Assembly: GCF_009674825.1 (NCBI RefSeq)
Contig: NZ_WKJH01000003.1
Span: forward strand, 124,001-188,000
DNA: 64,000 bases
Source: Maribacter luteus
Lineage (GTDB): Bacteria > Bacteroidota > Bacteroidia > Flavobacteriales > Flavobacteriaceae
Reading direction: 5' to 3'
Both the position numbers and the translations under genes were made by a program. Positions 38,439 to 47,658 of the stretch are shown in pieces. Numbering within the stretch: the first letter of the stretch is position 1; the number at the start of each line of letters is the position of its first letter. The notes below the pieces were generated by a model. It worked only from the letters and a program-made list of their open reading frames with translations, had not been told where the DNA came from and did no database searches.

Positions 38439-40367
38439 ATGAGCACACTTTTAGAAAAAACAGCAAAAGACATCAGCTACAAACCCGTAGGTCAATTTGA
38501 GGAAACACGTTTTGAAAAAATTCATAATGTAATTTTCGAAGATTCCAATGAAGGCTCTATTCAGGTCGCTAGGGAAATATCAGATCTGATTCGCAAGAAA
38601 CAGGCATTAGGAGAAAACTGTGTCCTTGGTCTTGCTACAGGCTCATCCCCTATCAAGGTTTATGAGGAATTGGTGCGAATGCACCGGGAAGAAGGTTTAA
38701 GTTTTTCCAATGTAATTACCTTTAATCTGGATGAGTACCTGCCCATGGACAAGTCGAACATGCAAAGTTATTATTACTTTATGCACGAACACTTGTTCAA
38801 CCACATAGACATTCCTGCTGAAAGCATCAATATCCCGGACGGTAGCCTTCCGCAAGAAGAAGTGGTAGACTTTTGCCTGGCTTACGAAAAGAAAATAAAG
38901 GATAACGGTGGACTTGACTTTCAACTATTGGGTATCGGAAGGACAGGGCACATAGGTTTTAATGAGCCGGGGTCACATTTCAATTCAGGCACCCGCGTCA
39001 TAACCCTTGACCACATCACAAGGGTAGATGCCGCACCAGCCTTTTTAGGTATTGACAACGTTCCCAGAAAAGCAATCACAATGGGGATCGCAACAGTGCG
39101 GAACGCCAAAAGAATCGTTCTACTTGGTTGGGGTGACAATAAAGCGAAAATCATTAAACAAACCATTGAAGGCAAGATTTCCTCACAAGTACCTGCCACC
39201 TATCTTCAAGAACATGATAATGTAACGTTTGTATTGGATAAAGGTGCAGGTGGCGAATTGACACGAAACAAGACGCCATGGTTGGTTGGACCATGTGAAT
39301 GGACAGATAGTCTTACCGCTAAAGCAATCGTATGGTTATGTGGTAAAACTGAAAAATCCATCCTAAGCTTAACCGATAAGGATTATAATGACAACGGTAT
39401 GTCCGACCTTTTATCCTTGGAAGACTCCTACGACTTGAATATTAAAATGTTCAATAAGCTTCAACATACCATTACGGGGTGGCCAGGTGGCAAACCCAAT
39501 GCCGATGACACCAGCAGGCCGGAACGCGCGGAACCTGCCAAAAAACGTATCATCATATTCAGCCCTCATCCAGATGATGATGTTATATCAATGGGAGGCA
39601 CATTTGACCGTTTGATCGAACAGGGGCACGATGTACACGTGGCCTACCAAACATCGGGCAATATAGCCGTTTCTGACACGGAAGCATTGAAATTTGCCGA
39701 AATATCGAATACCATAACCCCTTCGACCGAATCCCAAAGTATAATAGACACTCTATTGAACAAGGACGAGAACAGTTTTGATGTCGCGGAGGTGAGGTCA
39801 TTGAAAGGCGCTATACGTAGAGCGGAATCCTACGCAGCAACCCGTTACTTAGGATTGGAAGATTCCCATGTACACTTCTTGAACTTACCCTTTTACGAAA
39901 CTGGTACAATTAAGAAAAACAACCTTTCAAATGCCGATATCGATATCATGGCAGACCTTATAAATGATATAAAACCACATCAGATTTATGCAGCTGGCGA
40001 TTTAGCCGATCCACATGGCACCCATAAGGTTTGTTTGGACGCGCTTTTCGAAACCCTAAAACGCCTTAAACCCGAACCATTCATGAAAGACTGTTGGTTA
40101 TGGCTATATAGGGGAGCATGGCACGAATGGGATATCAACGAAATAGAAATGGCCGTACCGATGAGTCCGGATCAGGTTTTGAAAAAACGATATGCGATTT
40201 TCTGCCATCAATCACAAAAAGACGGAGCAATGTTCCAAGGGGATGATTCAAGGGAGTTTTGGATGCGCGCCGAGGAACGCAACCGAAACACCGCTGCCAA
40301 ATACAAAGCATTAGGCTTGGCAGATTATGCGGCCATGGAAGCATTCGTGCGTTATAAATTAGATTAA
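38439..40367 (+). CDS. nagB: Glucosamine-6-phosphate deaminase fused to an LmbE/PIG-L deacetylase-like domain
   Basis: A 642-residue cytoplasmic protein with two domains. Residues about 30-300 are NagB: LATGSSPIKVYEEL phosphate loop, catalytic-base region NLDEY (D98) and GIGRTGHIGFNEPGS with H171 and E176; it isomerises and deaminates glucosamine-6-phosphate to fructose-6-phosphate and ammonia. Canonical NagB has Asp where this protein has T169, a Bacteroidota-type deviation. Residues about 365-630 are an LmbE/PIG-L domain with the Zn motif HPDDD (H377, D379, D380) and DPHGTH (H526, H529), so both metal motifs are kept. LmbE enzymes remove acetyl groups from GlcNAc-containing substrates; here it might deacetylate GlcNAc-6-phosphate. 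The gene diverges from deoR-murQ. Confidence 0.93.
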   Translation: MSTLLEKTAKDISYKPVGQFEETRFEKIHNVIFEDSNEGSIQVAREISDLIRKKQALGENCVLGLATGSSPIKVYEELVRMHREEGLSFSNVITFNLDEYLPMDKSNMQSYYYFMHEHLFNHIDIPAESINIPDGSLPQEEVVDFCLAYEKKIKDNGGLDFQLLGIGRTGHIGFNEPGSHFNSGTRVITLDHITRVDAAPAFLGIDNVPRKAITMGIATVRNAKRIVLLGWGDNKAKIIKQTIEGKISSQVPATYLQEHDNVTFVLDKGAGGELTRNKTPWLVGPCEWTDSLTAKAIVWLCGKTEKSILSLTDKDYNDNGMSDLLSLEDSYDLNIKMFNKLQHTITGWPGGKPNADDTSRPERAEPAKKRIIIFSPHPDDDVISMGGTFDRLIEQGHDVHVAYQTSGNIAVSDTEALKFAEISNTITPSTESQSIIDTLLNKDENSFDVAEVRSLKGAIRRAESYAATRYLGLEDSHVHFLNLPFYETGTIKKNNLSNADIDIMADLINDIKPHQIYAAGDLADPHGTHKVCLDALFETLKRLKPEPFMKDCWLWLYRGAWHEWDINEIEMAVPMSPDQVLKKRYAIFCHQSQKDGAMFQGDDSREFWMRAEERNRNTAAKYKALGLADYAAMEAFVRYKLD

Positions 40368-40389
40368 TTACACCTCTTAATACATTTTA

Positions 40390-40419
40390 AAGGCCTATTT
40401 TTAGTTTAAAATAGGCCTT
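40390..40419 (+). terminator. Hairpin between nagB and the GHL10 gene
   Basis: AAGGCCTATTTT (40390-40401) and AAAATAGGCCTT (40408-40419) form a perfect 12-bp stem with a 6-nt loop, followed by CTTTAC. The poly-T is poor, so it may be a partial terminator that lowers expression of the downstream peptidoglycan genes relative to nagB. It ends 13 bp before the next start codon. Confidence 0.6.
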
Positions 40420-40432
40420 CTTTACAATTACA

Positions 40433-41953
40433 ATGATCAAAAAATCCAGTTTATTACTAAGCATCCTTTTTTTTGCTTCTTGCTCTGTTTTTAAACCTTC
40501 TCCCCAACCGAGGACAGAATTCAGGGGCGTTTGGGTAGCGACAGTAGTCAATATCGATTGGCCAAAGAGCGGTTCAGATTCCATAGAAAAACATAAAAAA
40601 GATTTCTTAAACATCCTCCAATTTTACCAAGACCTTAATTTCAATGCCATAATCGTTCAAGTACGAACGGCCGGAGATGCTTTTTATGAATCAAATTATG
40701 CTCCCTGGTCCAGGTTTTTGACCGCAAAGGAAGGGGTAGCCCCAAAAAACGATTTTGATTACCTGGATTGGATGATCAAGGAATCTCACAACAGGGGAAT
40801 GGAGTTTCACGCATGGCTAAATCCGTATAGGGCCACTTTTGACCTAAAAACCGATATTCTTAGTCCTACCCATGATTTTAACCTTCACCCGGAATGGATG
40901 ATCAAATACGGTAAAAAATATTACTATGACCCAGGCCTTCCTGAAGTTCGAAAAAGAATGGTCTCCATAATGAACGAACTGGTCACCAATTATGACATTG
41001 ACGCCGTTCATTTCGATGATTATTTTTATCCGTATAAAATCAAAGATGAAATATTCAAAGATTCAACTTCCTATATTTCAAATGCCCTGCCGAACCAAAC
41101 ATTGGATGATTGGAGACGTAGCAACATCGACTCCTTAGTCATGAATATGCACAAGACCATAAAACAGGACAAACCCTGGGTACAATTCGGTATTAGTCCA
41201 TTCGGAGTATGGAAAAACCAAAGCACTGATCCAAGGGGCTCCGATACCCAAGCAGGACAAACGACTTACGAGGACCTTTACGCAGACCCTCTTACTTGGA
41301 TGGAAAATGGATGGATAGATTATATTGTTCCCCAAGTATATTGGAGTATGGATCTTCCTGTAGCGTCCCATTCCAAAATTGTGGACTGGTGGGCAGAAAA
41401 CAGTTCCAACACCAATCTATATATCGGAAATGGAGCCTATAAAGTCCGAAACAATAGTGACAAAGCTTGGGACAATAAAAATGAACTTCCCAACCAATTA
41501 AAACTGGCCAGAAAGACCCCAGCAGTTGAGGGCAACGTATTCTTTAGTGCCAAAAGCCTTATGGAAAACAATCCTGATGTTGTAGAAACCCTAAAAAAGA
41601 AAATTTACCACTCCCCATCCCTACCGCCAACCTCTCCTTTGGAACCCGAATTACGTAGACAAAGAGTGCAACTGGAATCTTGGGAGACTAAAAATGAAAA
41701 CCACGTACTCCAATTTAAAAACACCGGGCCATATCGTTATGCAATGATCTACCGAACAGGAAAAAAGACGAAAGATCCATATCCCATGAAAAAATTACTT
41801 TTCAAAACAAGCATCGATAACGGCAAAAGTATATCAATCCCATTCACAATACTAAACGACCAAAAAAGAATCGCAATTACGTTCATAGATAAATTCGGTC
41901 ATGAAAGTACCCCTATCAACTTACCTTTAAACCAACAGAAACCAACTAAATGA
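40433..41953 (+). CDS. GHL10-family (DigH/YngK-like) glycoside hydrolase lipoprotein
   Basis: A 506-residue lipoprotein (lipobox FFASC, cysteine 17). The residues after the cysteine (SVFKPSPQPR) lack the acidic surface-export signal, so it probably faces the periplasm. The GHL10 (DUF187) TIM-barrel motifs are clear: EFRGVWVATVVNIDWP, FNAIIVQVRTAGDAFYES, EFHAWLNPYRA, VHFDDYFYP and QFGISPFGVWKN, with a C-terminal Fn3-like tail. The E. coli relative DigH cleaves peptidoglycan glycan strands stripped of peptides. The operon context (AmpG-like permease overlapping by 4 bp, then NagZ) fits a role in making recyclable muro-sugars. Confidence 0.9.
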   Translation: MIKKSSLLLSILFFASCSVFKPSPQPRTEFRGVWVATVVNIDWPKSGSDSIEKHKKDFLNILQFYQDLNFNAIIVQVRTAGDAFYESNYAPWSRFLTAKEGVAPKNDFDYLDWMIKESHNRGMEFHAWLNPYRATFDLKTDILSPTHDFNLHPEWMIKYGKKYYYDPGLPEVRKRMVSIMNELVTNYDIDAVHFDDYFYPYKIKDEIFKDSTSYISNALPNQTLDDWRRSNIDSLVMNMHKTIKQDKPWVQFGISPFGVWKNQSTDPRGSDTQAGQTTYEDLYADPLTWMENGWIDYIVPQVYWSMDLPVASHSKIVDWWAENSSNTNLYIGNGAYKVRNNSDKAWDNKNELPNQLKLARKTPAVEGNVFFSAKSLMENNPDVVETLKKKIYHSPSLPPTSPLEPELRRQRVQLESWETKNENHVLQFKNTGPYRYAMIYRTGKKTKDPYPMKKLLFKTSIDNGKSISIPFTILNDQKRIAITFIDKFGHESTPINLPLNQQKPTK

Positions 41954-43224
41954 TACAAAAAGACAAACGGGCCTGGGCTTGGATCCCCCTGCTCTATTTT
42001 ACCCAAGGACTACCTTATGTATTGGTGGTGACCGTATCTGTAATCATGTACAAAAAACTAGGGGTAAGCAATGAAGATATAGGACTGTACACCAGTTTAT
42101 TGTACCTCCCATGGGTCCTAAAACCACTTTGGAGTCCTTTTATAGACTTAAAAAGCACGAAGCGGAATTGGTTTTTGGCCATGCAACTTCTTATTTCGAT
42201 TGCCCTATTGGGAGTAGGTTTAAGCTTACCGACCCAAATGTTCTTTATGACCACCTTAGCGTGCTTTTGGATGGCAGCTTTTGCTTCCGCGACCAATGAT
42301 ATTGCATCAGACGGATATTACATGTTAGGTCTTACGGAAAAAAAACAATCCTTTTTTGTCGGTATCAGAAGTACATTCTATCGTTTGGCAATGGTTACCG
42401 GTGAGGGACTAATTGTCATTTTAGCCGGATTTTTAGAACAGAAATACGGGGACAACACCAAAGCTTGGAGCATTACCATGACAGCAACTGCCTTTCTGAT
42501 GTTGGCATTGACCGTATCCAACTTTTTCGTTACACCCAAATACGAATCCTCAGAGGCCATTGCCACACAGAAACCGAAAGGCTTTTGGGAAGTCTTCACA
42601 TCTTTCTTCAACAAACCAAATATTGGCATCGCATTGACCTTTATCTTAACCTATAGGTTGGGTGAGTCACAACTTGTAAAGATGGTCTCACCATTTTTAT
42701 TGGATCCTTTGGAAAAAGGAGGTCTTGGCTATTCAACCGAGCAATTGGGAACTATTTTCGGAACGGTTGGAGTCATATTTTTATCGTTAGGTGGAATATT
42801 AGGTGGAATCTTAATATCAAGGGACGGACTGAAAAAATGGATGCTGCCCATGGTCCTATCACTTAACATACCCAATATACTTTATGCAATACTCGCCTTT
42901 ACAAAAACCACTAGTATTGTTGCCGTTACGACCACGGTAATCTTTGAGAAGTTCGGTTATGGCTTTGGCTTTGCCGCGTTTTTAATGTATCTGATATACA
43001 TTGCCGAGGGCAAATCCAAAACATCACATTATGCCATAGCTACAGGGTTCATGGCCCTTGGAATGATGTTACCCGGAATGATCAGTGGCTATATTCAACA
43101 ATGGCTGGGTTACGGGGGCTTTTTTATCTGGGTCGTCATAGCCTCTTTACCTGCTTTATTCTTATTGAAATTCATTACCTACCCTGCCGATTTCGGCAAA
43201 AAAACAAAAAACACCGATGCATAA
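41950..43224 (+). CDS. AmpG-like MFS permease (muropeptide/sugar uptake)
   Basis: A 424-residue inner-membrane protein with about 12 hydrophobic segments of the AmpG branch of the MFS superfamily: YFTQGLPYVLVVT in the first helix, GLYTSLLYLPWVLKPLWSPFID in the loop after helix 2, SDGYYMLGLTEKKQSFFVGIRS in the middle, and LGTIFGTVGVIFLSLGG. AmpG imports GlcNAc-anhydroMurNAc peptides from the periplasm. The start codon overlaps the stop of the GHL10 gene (ATGA) and its end overlaps the start of NagZ by 8 bp, so the three are translationally coupled. Substrate assignment is by family and context. Confidence 0.88.
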   Translation: MIQKDKRAWAWIPLLYFTQGLPYVLVVTVSVIMYKKLGVSNEDIGLYTSLLYLPWVLKPLWSPFIDLKSTKRNWFLAMQLLISIALLGVGLSLPTQMFFMTTLACFWMAAFASATNDIASDGYYMLGLTEKKQSFFVGIRSTFYRLAMVTGEGLIVILAGFLEQKYGDNTKAWSITMTATAFLMLALTVSNFFVTPKYESSEAIATQKPKGFWEVFTSFFNKPNIGIALTFILTYRLGESQLVKMVSPFLLDPLEKGGLGYSTEQLGTIFGTVGVIFLSLGGILGGILISRDGLKKWMLPMVLSLNIPNILYAILAFTKTTSIVAVTTTVIFEKFGYGFGFAAFLMYLIYIAEGKSKTSHYAIATGFMALGMMLPGMISGYIQQWLGYGGFFIWVVIASLPALFLLKFITYPADFGKKTKNTDA

Positions 43225-44812
43225 ATTGCTTCCATACGAATTAGCAGCCCAAGAATTGACCCCTATTGAGAAAATTGGGCAACTGTTCATGCCCGCTGCG
43301 TTCATTAATGATTCAGAAGAAGAAATAAAAATCTTGGAACGACTCATAAGCGAAAATCATATCGGAGGGCTTTGTTTTTTCCATAGTAGGGCAAGTGCGG
43401 CCACCAATTTTGAAGGTAAAAAAAAGATTGTTTACAATGAGCATAGTTTTGAAACACTACAAAAACTTATACAACGTTACCAAAACAAATCCAAGCATAG
43501 GTTACTTATTGCCATTGATGCCGAATGGGGCTTGGCCATGCGGATTGAAAACACCCCTCAGTACCCATATGCGCTAACTCTGGGAGCAATCAAGGACAAT
43601 AATGAACTTGTATATCAAGTGGGAAAGAACATTGCCAATGATTGCAAACAAGCAGGTATTCATTATAATTTAGCCCCTGTTTTGGACATTAACAACAATC
43701 CGAAAAATCCGGTTATCGGTTATCGGTCATTTGGCGAGGATAAAATTAATGTAGCCCAGAAAGCATCGGCGTATATAAGTGGTATGCAAAGTGAAGGTGT
43801 TCTCGCCAGTATAAAACATTTTCCTGGCCATGGAGACACTGCCACAGATTCCCATTTAGGACTTCCCATCATAAAAAAAACGAAGGAAGAGTTACTCGAC
43901 AATGAATTATTTCCGTTTAAGAAACTGATAAAGGAAGGGATTGATTCCTTGATGGTCGGGCATCTTTGTGTACCAGCCCTTTCCAATGGAAAAGAAATAC
44001 CATCGAGCATTTCAAAGGACTTGATCAAAGGTATTTTACGGGATGAACTTGGTTTTGAAGGCGTTGTGATATCCGACGCCCTGAACATGCATGCCGTTTC
44101 TAAAAACTACCCTGTAAAAGGTGAATTGGAGTGGTTGGCCTTTGATGCCGGAAATGATATTCTTTGTTTTGCTGAAGAGGTTGAAGCCGGAATGGAAATG
44201 ATTTTGAAAAAAGCCACCAATCGGCAAATAGAAGAATCGTTTGCTCGAGTTTGGGCCTTGAAAGAAAAAGCTATCCCAAATGAACCCGAAACATTGTCCG
44301 CTCTAAGCATGCCTGACTCACTAAATAAAGAAATCGCAAAAGCGAGCATTACAATTGTACGTGGCACTGAAAATGACATAACCTCTTTTCGGGAAAAGGG
44401 CTTCATTGGTTTTACAAATACCATGATAAGTGAAAACCCGTTTTTCCAAATGATTACCAAGGAGAATAGTTTTCATATGCATTCTTTCTTAGACACTTCC
44501 CTTGAAAAAATTGGGGAATTGACCAAAAAAGAAGAAAACCTTCTTATGGCCATTGTACCTCCACAAGCTAAACCAACCCATGATTTTGGTTTTTCAAAAA
44601 CTGAAATAGACTTGTTCAACAAAATGATCCATACAAAAAATGTTGTTCTTTATTTTTTTGGCAACCCTTATGCTCTGGAACTTTTTGATTACAAAAATGC
44701 CAATGTGGTGATTATGGCCTACCAAAACTTCAATACCTTCCAAAAGGTAGCTGCCACCCATTTTTTGGGCAAACTAGCTGCCAAGGGCGAACTTCCCGTT
44801 CATCTAAAATAA
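43217..44812 (+). CDS. NagZ-like family 3 beta-N-acetylhexosaminidase, cytoplasmic
   Basis: A 531-residue GH3 enzyme without signal peptide. The NagZ-specific histidine motif KHFPGHGDTATDSH is present, along with IGGLCFF and VISDALNMHAV, which supplies the catalytic aspartate (SDAL). GH3 NagZ enzymes use a His/Asp dyad to remove GlcNAc from GlcNAc-anhydroMurNAc in the cytoplasm. The C-terminal 170 residues form an additional alpha/beta domain, making it longer than E. coli NagZ (341 residues), as in many Bacteroidota. Overlap with the AmpG-like gene supports import of the substrate followed by cleavage. The released GlcNAc could feed the BadF-type kinase at the start of the window. Confidence 0.9.
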   Translation: MHKLLPYELAAQELTPIEKIGQLFMPAAFINDSEEEIKILERLISENHIGGLCFFHSRASAATNFEGKKKIVYNEHSFETLQKLIQRYQNKSKHRLLIAIDAEWGLAMRIENTPQYPYALTLGAIKDNNELVYQVGKNIANDCKQAGIHYNLAPVLDINNNPKNPVIGYRSFGEDKINVAQKASAYISGMQSEGVLASIKHFPGHGDTATDSHLGLPIIKKTKEELLDNELFPFKKLIKEGIDSLMVGHLCVPALSNGKEIPSSISKDLIKGILRDELGFEGVVISDALNMHAVSKNYPVKGELEWLAFDAGNDILCFAEEVEAGMEMILKKATNRQIEESFARVWALKEKAIPNEPETLSALSMPDSLNKEIAKASITIVRGTENDITSFREKGFIGFTNTMISENPFFQMITKENSFHMHSFLDTSLEKIGELTKKEENLLMAIVPPQAKPTHDFGFSKTEIDLFNKMIHTKNVVLYFFGNPYALELFDYKNANVVIMAYQNFNTFQKVAATHFLGKLAAKGELPVHLK

Positions 44813-44850
44813 AAGTCATGCCGATTGGCGAACCTATAACAACAAAAAGC

Positions 44851-44879
44851 CCCATAAAATCCTAAAATGATAGTATGGG
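44851..44879 (-). terminator. Weak intrinsic terminator of the DUF1080 gene
   Basis: On the minus strand CCCATA and TATGGG pair across a loop of about 17 nt, followed by GCTTTTTGTT. The short stem makes this only a probable terminator for the minus-strand unit ending at 44904. Confidence 0.45.
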
Positions 44880-44903
44880 ACTTCGATTATAATTATTACT
44901 TTA

Positions 44904-45710
44904 TTACAATTCCTTGATCTTTATATTACGGAACCATACATCATCGCCATGATCTTGAAGACCAATATATCCTTTTGAAGGAACTTCGGCCCAATCAGGA
45001 TTCAAGGCAGGGAATTTACTACCTGCAACCAGCTCCTTCCATTCTGGAGTCCATAAATGATACTCAACTACGTTCTCACCATTCTGATTATGGATAACGG
45101 TACCTTTAAACACGGTAAGTTCCACGGTATTCCATTCACCAGCTGGTTTTGCGTTCTGTGGTTTTGCAGGAATCAAATCATATAACGAGCCCGCCATGCG
45201 ATTACCATCTTTGCCTAATTTAGCATCTGGGTGCCGCTCATTATCCAAAACCTGCATTTCAGGAGCTGTTTTCCAAATATAATCCAACTCTTCTTCCCCT
45301 AGGTAGAAGATACCTGAATTTCCTCCTTCAGAAATTTTCCATTCCAAACTAAGTGTAAAGTTTTGGAACTTCTTATCGAAAATAATATCACCTCCATCTT
45401 TAGAACCTGCCTCGCCCCGTCCAGAGCCGATCATATGCAACGTGCCATCAACGATTTCCCATCCTTCTGGAAAGTGGTCTTTTTTATAACCGCGCCATCC
45501 TTCGGAGGTCTTGCCATCGAAAAGCATAACCCATCCTTCGGCTTTTTGTGCTTCGGTGAGTCCATTCATAGGGGCTTCTTCAACGGTTTCCTTAACCATT
45601 TCAGCTTCGGTTGCCGCTTCTTCTTTTTGTTCTGCTTTTTTCTCCTTGCAACTATTGAGCATTGGGAGCATAATCAATCCGAAAATAAAAACTAAACTTA
45701 TTTTTCTCAT
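44904..45710 (-). CDS. DUF1080 (3-keto-disaccharide hydrolase family) lipoprotein
   Basis: A 268-residue lipoprotein: signal MRKISLVFIFGLIMLPMLNSC, lipidated cysteine near residue 21, then a highly charged KE-rich linker (residues about 22-45) typical of surface-exposed Bacteroidota lipoproteins. The rest is one DUF1080 concanavalin-like domain (GWVMLFDGKTSEGWRGY, SGIFYLGEE, GEWNTVELTVF, GYIGLQDHGDDVWFRNIKI). Family PF06439 is now named 3-keto-disaccharide hydrolase because some members cleave 3-keto-glycosides. The neighbouring Gfo/Idh oxidoreductase, which could make 3-keto sugars, is separated by a strong hairpin. A link between the two is inferred. Confidence 0.88.
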   Translation of the reverse strand: MRKISLVFIFGLIMLPMLNSCKEKKAEQKEEAATEAEMVKETVEEAPMNGLTEAQKAEGWVMLFDGKTSEGWRGYKKDHFPEGWEIVDGTLHMIGSGRGEAGSKDGGDIIFDKKFQNFTLSLEWKISEGGNSGIFYLGEEELDYIWKTAPEMQVLDNERHPDAKLGKDGNRMAGSLYDLIPAKPQNAKPAGEWNTVELTVFKGTVIHNQNGENVVEYHLWTPEWKELVAGSKFPALNPDWAEVPSKGYIGLQDHGDDVWFRNIKIKEL

Positions 45711-45735
45711 TGGTAACTATTTATTGATTTTAAGA

Positions 45736-45765
45736 ACAGAACCGGCCAATAAAGGCTGGTTCTGT
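45736..45765 (-). terminator. Hairpin between the Gfo/Idh and DUF1080 genes
   Basis: ACAGAACCGGCC (45736-45747) and GGCTGGTTCTGT (45754-45765) pair with a single G-T mismatch around a 6-nt loop. It lies between two co-oriented minus-strand genes (45710 start downstream, 45800 stop upstream). On the plus strand it is followed by ATTTTT. It may attenuate or separate the two transcripts. Confidence 0.55.
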
Positions 45766-45799
45766 ATTTTTAAACTTTGATATATCGCTTTTTACAATT

Positions 45800-47311
45800 C
45801 TATTTTGGCATATCTGGCAATGACCAACCATCCCTATAGGTATGTTTAACCAATTCCTCGGCGTAGGCATTCGCATTCATAGGATCTGTCCAATCTTTAT
45901 TAAAGGTTGGGTGACCATCGTGAATTTTGAATCCGTCTTTGATAACGGTCTTGATTTCCTCATTTGAACCGATATTGGTAAATTTCATGTTTTCACCATC
46001 CCATTCAAGTGTTTTGTTCAATGCCTGTAAACGCACGGCCAATACTCCCATTACTACCATCTCATTAAAAGGACCTGCCTCAGCAAAGTCGGATGTACAT
46101 GGTTTTCTGTTTTCGGCACTTTCTTTACAAGCACGTACCCAATCCATTTCATGGGCTCCGGAATTCCAGCTTAAACCTAATTCATCCTCTACCCTACGTT
46201 CGGTTTTAGGAGCTGATATTTTCCTGCCTGACAACAATTCTGGCTCAACACCATAGCAACCTACGTGAAGAATATCCTTGGTTCCATAGAAGAAGGTTCC
46301 ACCACCACTTTTATTCGGGTTTTTACCTGATGGCCAATTATCGGGCAACATAGGTTTAATACCACCATCGTACCAGCTTACATCTACTTCTCCCAACTTC
46401 ATCTTACCTTGTCTGCCCCTTGATGGGAAAGTAAGTTTTACAGCTTGTGACACGGGAGCCGAATCGTTCAATAACAATGAGGAACTCGCTTGCACCTTGG
46501 TCGGGTACCCTAATTTCAATCCTTCAAATACAGGATGTAAGATATGGCATGCCATATCTCCTAGCGCACCTGTACCGTAATCCCACCATCCTCTCCAGTT
46601 CCATGGATGGTATACTTCATTAAAGGGACGCATTTTTGCAGGACCCGTAAACAAGTCCCAATTTAATGTATCAGGTACCCAATCCCCTTTTTCAGGAGTA
46701 TTCAGTCCTTGTGGCCAAATAGGCCTATCAGTAAATGATTCAACTTTGGTTACATCCCCTATGGCACCACTCCATAAAATCTCACATGTTTCGGCAACAC
46801 CGGCACCTGAGGCACCTTGGTTACCCATTTGGGTAGCTACTTTATGCTTATCGGCCAATTTTGTCAATAATCTGGACTCATAAACGGAATGGGTCAATGG
46901 TTTCTGCAAATAAACATGTTTACCCATTGTCATTGCATTAGCGGCTATAACGGCATGCGTATGATCCGCAGTGGCAATTACGACCCCGTCTATCTGATCC
47001 GCCATTTCATCGAACATCTTACGCCAATCCCAATATTTTTTGGCGTTTGGATATCTATCAAAAGCGCCTTTGGCATATTTCCAATCAACATCACAAAGTC
47101 CTACAATATTTTGGCTTTCCAAATTCTTTAAATTGGCTAGACCCATACCTCCTACACCAATACCTGCAATATTCAATTTATCACTCGGTGCTACATGGCC
47201 AAGTCCACTAACAGCATACGACGGTACAATCGTAAACGCAGCTGAGGCAGCCAAGGTTTTGCCGACAAAGTCTCGGCGTGATAAAGTGTTCTCTTTCTTC
47301 GTCTTACTCAT
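45800..47311 (-). CDS. Exported Gfo/Idh/MocA-family oxidoreductase
   Basis: A 503-residue protein with a Tat-type signal (SRRDFVGKTLAASAAFTIVPSYAVSG, twin arginine at residues about 11-12), an N-terminal NAD(P)-binding Rossmann domain starting LNIAGIGVGGMGLANLKNL, and the Gfo/Idh/MocA C-terminal domain (HPWNWRGWWDYGTGALGDMACHI, VRACKESAENRKPC). The lysine of the catalytic EKPxxx motif is LQKPLTHSVYE. These enzymes reversibly oxidise sugar hydroxyls; the Tat signal implies export in folded form with bound nucleotide. Upstream is the 347-bp region it shares with anmK; downstream, past a hairpin, is DUF1080. Confidence 0.9.
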   Translation of the reverse strand: MSKTKKENTLSRRDFVGKTLAASAAFTIVPSYAVSGLGHVAPSDKLNIAGIGVGGMGLANLKNLESQNIVGLCDVDWKYAKGAFDRYPNAKKYWDWRKMFDEMADQIDGVVIATADHTHAVIAANAMTMGKHVYLQKPLTHSVYESRLLTKLADKHKVATQMGNQGASGAGVAETCEILWSGAIGDVTKVESFTDRPIWPQGLNTPEKGDWVPDTLNWDLFTGPAKMRPFNEVYHPWNWRGWWDYGTGALGDMACHILHPVFEGLKLGYPTKVQASSSLLLNDSAPVSQAVKLTFPSRGRQGKMKLGEVDVSWYDGGIKPMLPDNWPSGKNPNKSGGGTFFYGTKDILHVGCYGVEPELLSGRKISAPKTERRVEDELGLSWNSGAHEMDWVRACKESAENRKPCTSDFAEAGPFNEMVVMGVLAVRLQALNKTLEWDGENMKFTNIGSNEEIKTVIKDGFKIHDGHPTFNKDWTDPMNANAYAEELVKHTYRDGWSLPDMPK

Positions 47312-47658
47312 ATTGTAATACTTTATAATTGGTTAATTAAACAGTGAATCAATTTATGCTAGGAACCATCTAATTAAAGTAGCAAATGAAAATTGCCAAA
47401 CTACTATCTTGGTATTTCAGATTTCTACTTTAAAAACAAATGGCTTTAAAAATTCATAATCCTAAAATTAAACATTTTTGATAAAAATGAATAGGTAAAA
47501 ACAGCAGAATAATAATTTAAATTGAACTAAAAATAGATTTTTGCAAATTTCATGTAAACAAATGCAAAAAATGTATCATTTGGTTTTAATATTTAAGAGT
47601 GAAACACATTACCTTTCGGTATTTTTGATACTTAATAAACTACAAAAGCATCTTCATT
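47312..47658. promoter_or_regulatory. Divergent control region between the Gfo/Idh gene and anmK
   Basis: No gene or RNA is visible in this 347-bp AT-rich stretch. On the plus strand TATTTTTG at 47620-47627 is an exact TAnnTTTG match, which would put the anmK start codon about 25 nt downstream of initiation. No matching element was found for the minus-strand gene. Confidence 0.45.
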
